The position numbers and the translations under genes were made by a program. DNA of 43,941 bases. It comes from an uncultured Atopobium sp. (GTDB taxonomy: Bacteria; Actinomycetota; Coriobacteriia; Coriobacteriales; Atopobiaceae). This document shows positions 15,912 to 23,258 of the stretch, piece by piece (position 1 is the stretch's first letter; every line of letters begins with the position of its first letter). The stretch is from positions 1-43,941 of the forward strand of contig CAMPCT010000001.1 of the NCBI GenBank assembly GCA_946647055.1, written 5' to 3'. Under the pieces are notes generated by a model. That model was not told the DNA's origin, did no database searches, and saw only the letters and a program-made list of their open reading frames with translations.

Positions 15912-18900
15912 ATGGCGCCCAACAGCATCAAGTCACCCACACATCCCAGGGGCACGAACGTGACCCAACCACATGGCGTGCCAAGGAGGGCACGGCTCCG
16001 GGGAGGGGCGGTCCCGCGCGGGGGAAGGCCCTCCAGCACAGGCCACGCGGGAATGCGCGACAGGGCAGCCATCATGGCCCTGACCTTCCTCGCCACCCTC
16101 GCCCTCGTCCTCGCCCCGCTCTTCGCCGGGCGCGCCCACGCCGAGACGGGCAGCGAGTATTGGGACTACAACCGCATGGGCGAGTACGTCATGTACGCCG
16201 ACTTCTTCACCACCACGGGCAACAAGGGCTACTGCGCCGAGTACGAGCGGCATGGTCCCAAGGGCGTCACCTACAACACCTGGTATTACACAGGCGAGGC
16301 CACGAGCTCCCTGACCCGCGCCGACCCCCACGCGCTGGCCTGGCTTGCCACCAAGCTCTATCCGATCGACCCCTCCCTCAACGGCCACAGTCCCGACAAC
16401 CCGCAGAAGGCCTCCCAGCTCGCCGTGTGGATGCTGCAGGGGGACTGCAGCTACAGCGGGGTCACCGTCCTGGGAGTCGACGCCGTTGGCGACGGTGCCA
16501 CCAGAAACGACGTGAGCATTGCCGCAAACCTCGCCCGCGAGGCCCTGGGGTATGCCGGCAAGACGGGTCCCTGGGACCGTGCGTCCAAGATCTGGGTCTC
16601 CCCCGACAACAGCCACCAGAACATGCTCGAGGTGCTGCCCCAGGGCAGGATCGCCATCGTCAAGCGGTCGGCGAACCCCGCAGTGACTGACAAGAACGAC
16701 TGCTACGGCCTCGAGGGGGCAAGCTACACGATCTACTCCGACCGCGCCTGCACCGTCGCCGTCGAGACCATCACGACCGACGTCGCGGGCAAGGCCACCT
16801 CGGAGCCGCTCCCCGCGGGAACCTACTGGGTGAAGGAGAGGGGAGCCTCCCGTGGATACGAGGTCGACCTCAATGCGCACGAGGTCACGGTGGGTGCCGG
16901 CGAGACCGCGACGCTCGAGGTGAGCGAGGTGCCCCTTCGCTACCGAATCCCCCTCGTGCTGCGCAAGGTGGACGCCGACGGCTCCCCCGTCGCCCAAGGT
17001 GCGGCGACGCTCGCGGGGGCGACGCTCGAGGTGAGCCTCTATCGGGGCTCCCTTGACGCAGGGTCGCTCCCCGCAAGTCCCTGGATGCGCTGGACGGTCA
17101 CGACCGGGGCCGACGGCACCGCCACCCTGGACGCACGCGTGGTGACGCAGGGGGCTGCCCTCGACGGGGGTTCCGTCGCCCTTCCCCTCGGCACCCTCGT
17201 CGTGCGCGAGGTGACCCCTCCCGAGGGCTACGAGCCCCTCCCCACCCCCTTGGTCGCCCACGTGGAGCAGTCGGGGACGAAGGCGCGCGTGGTGGGCCTG
17301 GGGTCATGGAAGAAGGTCGGGGACGTGTCCGAGCAAGTGGTGCGGGGTGGTCTGGAGGTCCGCAAGGCAGACTCCCAGACGGGTCCCGAGGCACAGGGGG
17401 ACGCGACGCTCGCCGAGGCGGTGTTCTCGGTCGCGAGCGCCGGTCCCGGCCCCGTGGTGGTGGGAGGCAAGACCTACCAGCCCGGGGAGGAGGTCCTGCG
17501 CATCAAGACGGATGCGGAGGGCGTCGCCTCCACGGGCGAGGGAGTCCTGCCCTATGGCGACTACCGCGTGACCGAGGCCACGCCGCCAGAGGGCTACCTG
17601 CCCAACGAGGAGTGGTCGGTCTCCGTCGAGGTCCGTGGCCACGAGGTGGTGTCGCTTGTGGAGGACCCCTGCGAGGACGCCGTGATCCGCGGTGGCCTGG
17701 CGCTGGGAAAGGTCTCGCGCGAGACCATGGCGCACGCGCCACAGGGCGGGGCGACCCTGGCGGGCGCCGTCCTCGAGGTGACCCTCGAGTCAACGCAGGC
17801 GGTCGTCGTCGATGACGTGACCTATGCCCCAGGCGACGTGGTGGCCTCGCTGACGACCGATGCGGAGGGCATGGCGCGCACCGCAGACGACGCCCTCCCC
17901 TATGGCACCTACTCGATCCGCGAGACCAAGGCCCCCACGGGCTACGAGCTCGACGAGGACTGGTCTGCCGTGGTGGAGGTCCGGGAGAACGGCCACGTGT
18001 ACGACCTCTCCTCCCCCGAGGACTCCGTCGCCGACCAGGTCATGCGCGGGGGCCTGCACTTCAACAAGGTCAATGCCGAGACCCAGGCGGTGGTGGGTCC
18101 CTGCCCCTTCCTCATCACCTCCGACACGACCGGCGAGTCCCATCTCGCCGTGACGGACGAGAACGGGGAGTTCGACTCCGAGCGCTTCCCCCACGACGCG
18201 CGGACCAACGCCAACGACGCGGCGCTCGTGAGAAGCGATGGCGGCACCCCGTCCGCCGACGCGAGCCTGCTCGACCCCGAGGCGGGCGTCTGGTTTGCCG
18301 GTGACCTCGAGCACGAGGCGCCTCCCCTCGACGACGGCGCCCTTCCCTATGACAGCTACACGGTGCAGGAGCTCCGCTGTGCCGCGAACGAGGGCCTCGA
18401 CCTCGTCACCTTCAGGGTCTTCGTCACACGCGACGGTCATGTCGTCGATCGCGGCACGGTGAGCGACGACTCCCTGCCGAGCGTGGGAACGGTTCTGCTC
18501 TATGAGGGCGAGCGGCAGGCGCCAGCTGACAAGGTGACCCTGACGGACGTCGTGACCTGCGAGGGGCTCGACAGGGGCAGGGAGTACGAGCTTGTCGGGA
18601 CGCTTCACGACAGCGAGACCGGGGAGCAGATAGGCGAGGCCTCGTCCGTCAGGCTCACTCCCCACTCGAGCAGCGAGGCAGCCGAGGTCCCCCTCGAGGT
18701 AGACCTGTCTGGCCTTGCGGGCAGAAGCGTCGTCGCCTTCGAGGAGCTATGGTGCGAGGGCGAGATCGTGGCTTGCCATGCCGACCTCTCGAGTCCCGAC
18801 CAGACGATTCCCGTCTCGGACGGGAGGAAGCCCCCGGAGCCCGAGACCCCCCAGGAGCCCAGCAAGCCCACGGAGCCCACTCCCCAGACGACCCCCAGGC

Positions 18901-19040
18901 CAACGCCGAGCCCAACCCCCAAGACCGGCGACGAGCTTCCGGGAGGTGCCCTCCTCGCAGCACTCGCGGCGCTCGGCACCGGCATCCTGTTCCTGGCGTC
19001 TCGCGTCAGGCGGCCCCGCCCGCCGCGCAGGATCTACTAG
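15912..19040 (+). CDS. LPXTG-like cell-wall adhesin: thioester domain, Cna-B-like repeats, VaFE (ester-bond) domain
   Basis: 1042 residues. The signal sequence has a long basic N-region, a hydrophobic core (about 53-72) and an AHA cleavage site near 77. Residues about 80-245 look like a thioester domain: Cys108 in GYCAEYE and Gln169 in SQLAVWML could form the internal thioester used for covalent host attachment. Several SpaA/Cna-B-like repeats follow (about 247-345, 346-478, 479-595, 595-715, 715-850), recognisable by LPYGxYxxxExxxPxGY and often joined by RGGL. Residues about 858-968 form a VaFE repeat (TLTDVVTCEGL ... VAFEELW ... HADLSSPDQT), expected to hold a Thr-Gln ester bond. A Pro/Thr linker leads to a TPKTGD sorting motif (1002-1007), a membrane segment and an Arg-rich tail. 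AAGGAG precedes the ATG by eight bases. It is transcribed against both neighbours. Confidence 0.9.
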   Translation: MAPNSIKSPTHPRGTNVTQPHGVPRRARLRGGAVPRGGRPSSTGHAGMRDRAAIMALTFLATLALVLAPLFAGRAHAETGSEYWDYNRMGEYVMYADFFTTTGNKGYCAEYERHGPKGVTYNTWYYTGEATSSLTRADPHALAWLATKLYPIDPSLNGHSPDNPQKASQLAVWMLQGDCSYSGVTVLGVDAVGDGATRNDVSIAANLAREALGYAGKTGPWDRASKIWVSPDNSHQNMLEVLPQGRIAIVKRSANPAVTDKNDCYGLEGASYTIYSDRACTVAVETITTDVAGKATSEPLPAGTYWVKERGASRGYEVDLNAHEVTVGAGETATLEVSEVPLRYRIPLVLRKVDADGSPVAQGAATLAGATLEVSLYRGSLDAGSLPASPWMRWTVTTGADGTATLDARVVTQGAALDGGSVALPLGTLVVREVTPPEGYEPLPTPLVAHVEQSGTKARVVGLGSWKKVGDVSEQVVRGGLEVRKADSQTGPEAQGDATLAEAVFSVASAGPGPVVVGGKTYQPGEEVLRIKTDAEGVASTGEGVLPYGDYRVTEATPPEGYLPNEEWSVSVEVRGHEVVSLVEDPCEDAVIRGGLALGKVSRETMAHAPQGGATLAGAVLEVTLESTQAVVVDDVTYAPGDVVASLTTDAEGMARTADDALPYGTYSIRETKAPTGYELDEDWSAVVEVRENGHVYDLSSPEDSVADQVMRGGLHFNKVNAETQAVVGPCPFLITSDTTGESHLAVTDENGEFDSERFPHDARTNANDAALVRSDGGTPSADASLLDPEAGVWFAGDLEHEAPPLDDGALPYDSYTVQELRCAANEGLDLVTFRVFVTRDGHVVDRGTVSDDSLPSVGTVLLYEGERQAPADKVTLTDVVTCEGLDRGREYELVGTLHDSETGEQIGEASSVRLTPHSSSEAAEVPLEVDLSGLAGRSVVAFEELWCEGEIVACHADLSSPDQTIPVSDGRKPPEPETPQEPSKPTEPTPQTTPRPTPSPTPKTGDELPGGALLAALAALGTGILFLASRVRRPRPPRRIY

Positions 19041-19060
19041 ACGCCGGAGGCCATGAAAAG

Positions 19061-19089
19061 CCCGCAAGGGGGATGCTCCCCCTTGCGGG
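19061..19089 (-). terminator. Terminator of the M28-like gene
   Basis: A 13-bp perfect stem, CCCGCAAGGGGGA with TCCCCCTTGCGGG. On the minus strand it is followed by CTTTTC. It lies between the convergent adhesin and M28-like genes and may serve both. Confidence 0.8.
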
Positions 19090-19109
19090 ACATGCCATCG
19101 TGCAATTGC

Positions 19110-21137
19110 CTACGAGCGACGGATGAGCTCGGTGACGATCCTCGCGACGGAGGCGACCTGGTCGTCGTCGACGTTCTCGCGGAGGTCCTGGGGGGTGCCC
19201 GAGAGCGCGGGCATGCCGCTCTCGTTCAAGCCCATGATCGTGACCGAGCGCATGGACGACCTCATGGCAGCGGTCGCGTCGGTGTCGCCCCAGTTGTGTG
19301 CCGCCTGCGCGAGCTCGACATGCAGGTCCTTCGCCGTGTTCGAGAAGAGCCTGAGCATGCGCCTGTCGGCGCGGCGGCGGTTGTAGATGCCCTCGGAGGA
19401 GATGGCGGTCAGCTCGCCCGCACCGACGCTGTCGAGGTTGATGACGAAGGCACCGCGGCAGGTCTTGCGGTACTCGGCGAGGAAGGCGTTCATGCCCGCG
19501 TGGTCGAGGGCCGACGCGCCCAGGGCGACGAACCAGATGTCGTGTGCGATGAGCGCCTCGTCGTCCATCTCGAGAATGGCGTCCTGCAGGTCCTCGACGC
19601 CAAGCTCGGCATCGGGGAAGATCTCCTGCTCCACGACGTCATCGCCGTCGATGAGCAGGCCGTCCTGCTCGTCCGCGACCTCGGTGGCGTCGGTGTCGCG
19701 GAGCTTCGGGTCAAGGGCCGCGCCGCCCTTCCAGCCGCCCTGGTCGTCCTTGTCGTCGTTGAAGTTGTCCCAGGAGCCGATGGAGCGGCCGCCCTCCTTG
19801 GCATCGAAGTTCTCGTCGACGCCAAGCCACTCGCTCATGGACTCGATCTGCTGCTTGCGCTTACGGGCGAAGAAGCGGTTCCTCTGCGCCTCCGTCCGCT
19901 CCTCGGCGCTCGCCTCGGCAGCAGGCGTCGCGCGGAACACCGTGGTCTTGGCGTCGTCGAAGGAGGCCTGCGACGGGCTCTCGGGGATGCCGAGGTCGAG
20001 CGGGTCGGAGCCGCTCTGCGAGGGGTCGGGCAGGTCGAAGAGGTGGGCCCTGCGGGCAACGTTCTCGGGGTTGGGCCGGAAGTCCGTGGTACCCCAGGAG
20101 GGGTCGTCCGGCGTGGGGGGAGCCTTCCTCTCGGTGGCCATGACCGGAGCGGTGGCATCCGGGTCGACGTCGATGGCCACGAGGCCGCTGTCGTCCCCGT
20201 CGCCCATGAGGGGCTCCTCCTCGGACTCCTGCTCCTGTTCCGGTTCCTCCTCGACAGGCTCGGGCGTCGACACCTCCTCGGGCGTCTCGTCCACATAGAC
20301 GATCTCGCAGTCCTCGGGGAGCATCCCCAGGGAGATGATCGCCTCGGCGCCATGGCGCACGCCGTAGGTCTCGGGCTCGGCGGCGCGGCGTTCGATCGCG
20401 AGCTTGCCCGAGCTGGGGCTCACTGCCTCGAGCACACCAAGGAGCGCGGCGACGGATGACTTGTTGTCGTTGGCGCCGATGGTGCAGGCGGCGACGCTGT
20501 CCATGATGGCGCACACGCCGAGGAAGCCGACGGGCAGGGTCGCGACGAGCGCGATGAGCCACACGATCCTGCGCGCGAGCGTGGCGGAGCCAAAGAAGAG
20601 CTGGATGAGGGCGAGGACCGTGGCAACAGGCACGCACACGAAGGCGACCTGCTTGATGATGCCCTGGAAGCGGGCGACCTCCGGACGCGCGAGCACGCTC
20701 TCGCGGGGGGTGTCGTAGTGTGCGGCGATGACGATGGGCCTGCTGCCCTTGGTCGCGAGGTCACCGGTCTTGGGGTGGTACGCGATGACGTTCTGGCTCT
20801 TGCCCGAGGGGCCGAGCATCCTCAGGGCGCGGTAGCCGAGGGTGTCCGAGATGAGCAGGGCACCTGCGGCGAGCGCGACGAGGACCGCGGGGATGACGAT
20901 GGGGGTCATCGTGAGGCCCGAGAGCAGGACGCCCGCAAACAGCAGGACCTGGATGATGCCCCGGACCATCGGTGCCGCGGAGGGCATGTCGAACTCCTGG
21001 ACGGTGGTCTCAAGACCGTGGGAGCCAAAGAGCCTCTCCAGGCATTCGGAGGCCATGAGCTCCTCCTGGCTGTTGGCGGGCGCAATGCCAATCTGCTGGT
21101 CGAGGTAGTCCAGGTAGTCGGTTGTGCTCGTTGCCAT
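19110..21137 (-). CDS. Membrane protein with a degenerate M28-peptidase-like domain and acidic insertion
   Basis: 675 residues. The peptidase fold is suggested by PIVIAAHYDTPRES (His140, Asp142), GANDNKSSVAALL (Asp224) and INLDSVGAG (Asp569), as in M28 aminopeptidases. However, the place of the catalytic and metal-binding Glu pair (usual FGAEE) reads ALGASALD, and the final SDH motif reads GDTDAT, so activity is doubtful. Four hydrophobic helices (about 58-76, 78-97, 162-182, 188-213) interrupt the domain. A low-complexity acidic segment (about 283-530, many Glu, Asp and Pro) splits it again. The start at 21137 is the first in-frame ATG after a weak AAAGG site; a longer frame to 21212 has no support. 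It is divergent from the WYL regulator gene and convergent with the adhesin gene. Confidence 0.7.
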   Translation of the reverse strand: MATSTTDYLDYLDQQIGIAPANSQEELMASECLERLFGSHGLETTVQEFDMPSAAPMVRGIIQVLLFAGVLLSGLTMTPIVIPAVLVALAAGALLISDTLGYRALRMLGPSGKSQNVIAYHPKTGDLATKGSRPIVIAAHYDTPRESVLARPEVARFQGIIKQVAFVCVPVATVLALIQLFFGSATLARRIVWLIALVATLPVGFLGVCAIMDSVAACTIGANDNKSSVAALLGVLEAVSPSSGKLAIERRAAEPETYGVRHGAEAIISLGMLPEDCEIVYVDETPEEVSTPEPVEEEPEQEQESEEEPLMGDGDDSGLVAIDVDPDATAPVMATERKAPPTPDDPSWGTTDFRPNPENVARRAHLFDLPDPSQSGSDPLDLGIPESPSQASFDDAKTTVFRATPAAEASAEERTEAQRNRFFARKRKQQIESMSEWLGVDENFDAKEGGRSIGSWDNFNDDKDDQGGWKGGAALDPKLRDTDATEVADEQDGLLIDGDDVVEQEIFPDAELGVEDLQDAILEMDDEALIAHDIWFVALGASALDHAGMNAFLAEYRKTCRGAFVINLDSVGAGELTAISSEGIYNRRRADRRMLRLFSNTAKDLHVELAQAAHNWGDTDATAAMRSSMRSVTIMGLNESGMPALSGTPQDLRENVDDDQVASVARIVTELIRRS

Positions 21138-21341
21138 GTCTAGGCCTTTCGTTATCGATTCGTGCGACGTTCTCGTGCGCGCGTTCCATACCAATCTACA
21201 AGTATACGACACCTATTGCCCGTTCATGCTCCCGAAGCTTCCTCTTCCGTACCGACCAGTAGGCGTTGTGGCGAGCCCTCCCGCCCCTCTTGGGATACCA
21301 TGCGAGGATATGGGCGTCGGTCTGCGACGGGAGGAGGTTCC

Positions 21342-22334
21342 ATGGACGACGCATTCGAGGCTCGGTCCTTCGACTTCAACAGGGATGACGAGCGGGCCCA
21401 GCGCGTCGCCGGCCTCGCGCTCATGCTCATGAACTCGTCCTCTCCCGTCCCCTCCTCCGAGATCAGGACGGCACTCTACCCCGACCGCACCGGCGATGCC
21501 TTCGACCGCGCCTTCCTCCGTGACCGTAACGCCCTGTCCGAGCTCGGCCTCGACATCGAGCAGGTCGAGGGCGGTCTCACGCGCGAGGGTGGTTGGCGAC
21601 TCGACCCCCTGGCAACCGTCGAGACGAGCGGGCTCACCGATGACGAGGCCCTCGTCGTCGACCTCATGTGCCAGCCCCTCTGCTCGGACCCCACCTTCCC
21701 CTACGGCAACGAGCTCATGCTCGCCCTCGCCAAGGTCAACAACTCCTTCGAGGACGTCCTTCCCAACGCCCAGGGGATACGTCTCGCGAAGCTGCCCGCC
21801 CCCGTCTCGACCATGCGCGCCGCCTTCCTGCGCCGCATTGCCTGTGACATCGACTACTCGGACGCAGCGGGCAACGTCTCCGCCCGACGCGTGGCGACGC
21901 TTGGCACGTTTGCCCTGCGCGAGCACCTCTACTTCGTGACCTGTCCTGTCTCCGAGGATGGCCTCGACGGGAGTCACGTCAGGAACCTCAGGTCCGACAG
22001 GGTCCTCTCGGCAAGCCTCGTGAAGGGCCTTGCCTACGAGATTCCCGAGGACTTCTGCGTCGACGACCACATCCGCCTCCCCTTTCAGATGGGCGCGTCG
22101 CTCTGCCAGGGAGCCTTCCTCGTTCCCGACGCGCTCGAGGCAGAGGTCCGCACCGAGGTCAAGGCCGCAGGCACCATCACGCGCAAGGAGGGGCGCCTCG
22201 TGCTCGAGGCAGACGTCGCCGACCCGCGGGCCGCAGCGACCTGGGCGGTGGCGGCGGGAGTGACGCCCCTCTCTCCGACCGAGGTCGTCGAGGAATTCCG
22301 CTCGATTCTCGAGGGGGTGCACGATGGCTGCTAG
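21342..22334 (+). CDS. WYL-domain transcriptional regulator (PafB-like)
   Basis: 330 residues: an N-terminal winged-helix region (about 15-75, IRTALYPDRTGDAFDRAFLRD), a linker, and a WYL-type domain in which REHLYFVTCPV replaces the core WYL motif. The C-terminal extension (about 260-330) is typical of PafB/PafC. GGGAGGAGG sits four bases before the ATG. Its last 11 bases overlap the next regulator gene, so translation is coupled. Paired WYL regulators in actinobacteria (PafBC) activate DNA-damage genes. That role is inferred by analogy. Confidence 0.82.
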   Translation: MDDAFEARSFDFNRDDERAQRVAGLALMLMNSSSPVPSSEIRTALYPDRTGDAFDRAFLRDRNALSELGLDIEQVEGGLTREGGWRLDPLATVETSGLTDDEALVVDLMCQPLCSDPTFPYGNELMLALAKVNNSFEDVLPNAQGIRLAKLPAPVSTMRAAFLRRIACDIDYSDAAGNVSARRVATLGTFALREHLYFVTCPVSEDGLDGSHVRNLRSDRVLSASLVKGLAYEIPEDFCVDDHIRLPFQMGASLCQGAFLVPDALEAEVRTEVKAAGTITRKEGRLVLEADVADPRAAATWAVAAGVTPLSPTEVVEEFRSILEGVHDGC

Positions 22335-23247
22335 GAAGGACCGCGCGGGCAGGCCGGGAGGCTCGGAGCTCACGCGCCTCATGCTCGCCATCCTCGGCGG
22401 GCTCACCGAGGACGGCGACATGGTGAACGTCCATGCGGTGGCGCGGCGGTTCTCGAACTCCGACGACTTCGCGGAGCGTCTCATCGAGTCGATCAAGGTG
22501 CTTCCCGCGGGAGACGACTTCTTCCTTCCGCTCTACTTCAAGGACGGGGACCCCGACGTCGCCCTCGTGGAAGGTGGCGTGAGGGGCAGGCGTCTCAGGC
22601 TCACAAAGGACGAGACCTTCGCCCTGATCGCGGCCTTTGACCGCATCGGGATCTCAGAAAGCAACTCATTGCGCAAATCCATCATGGGCACCATGGCGTC
22701 CCTTGACGTCAGCGCCGACGAGACCCAGCGGACCGACGCGCCGTCCGGCGGCTCGGACACCACCGCACTCGAGCGGTGCGTCCAGGCGCTCTGCACCGGC
22801 AGGCGCATCAGGTTCCTCTACCAAGGACGACTGGACTCCCATCCCAACGAGCGCCATGCCGAGCCCACGGGGGTGCACCAGTCTGACGGCGCGTGGTACG
22901 TCGACGCCTACGACGTGGTTCGCGGGGGTCCGCGCATCTTCCGCTCAGACCGGATGTCCCAGGTCGAGGATGACGGGCCGGCAACCCAGCGCGACAATGC
23001 CCTCCAGGCACAAGAGCGCCTGGTGACCGTCCGGTTCTCCGACCCATCCGTGCTCGTCACCCTGTGGTGGCCCAAGCTCGAGGTCATCGAGGAGCGCGAG
23101 GGCTATGTCGAGGCACGCCTCCCCTACTATGGCGGCGATTGGCTGGCACGACGGCTCGCCGCCTGCGGAGGCACGGCAACGACCGACGACCCCGAGCTCG
23201 CGGAGCGCACCCGTCTTGTGGCGGAAGGTCTTCTTGCCACCATCTAG
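22324..23247 (+). CDS. WYL-domain transcriptional regulator (PafC-like)
   Basis: 307 residues: an N-terminal helix-turn-helix region (about 10-75), then a WYL domain with the core AWYVDAYD and the ligand-contact segment RIFRSDRM, and a WCX-like C-terminal domain (about 225-305). It overlaps the preceding regulator gene, and the two probably form a heterodimer or fused-like functional unit as described for PafB and PafC. Its ribosome-binding site (GAGGGGGTG) lies within the upstream gene. The stop lies ten bases from the convergent DinG-like gene. Confidence 0.85.
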   Translation: MAARKDRAGRPGGSELTRLMLAILGGLTEDGDMVNVHAVARRFSNSDDFAERLIESIKVLPAGDDFFLPLYFKDGDPDVALVEGGVRGRRLRLTKDETFALIAAFDRIGISESNSLRKSIMGTMASLDVSADETQRTDAPSGGSDTTALERCVQALCTGRRIRFLYQGRLDSHPNERHAEPTGVHQSDGAWYVDAYDVVRGGPRIFRSDRMSQVEDDGPATQRDNALQAQERLVTVRFSDPSVLVTLWWPKLEVIEEREGYVEARLPYYGGDWLARRLAACGGTATTDDPELAERTRLVAEGLLATI

Positions 23248-23258
23248 CAGGGGTTCGT

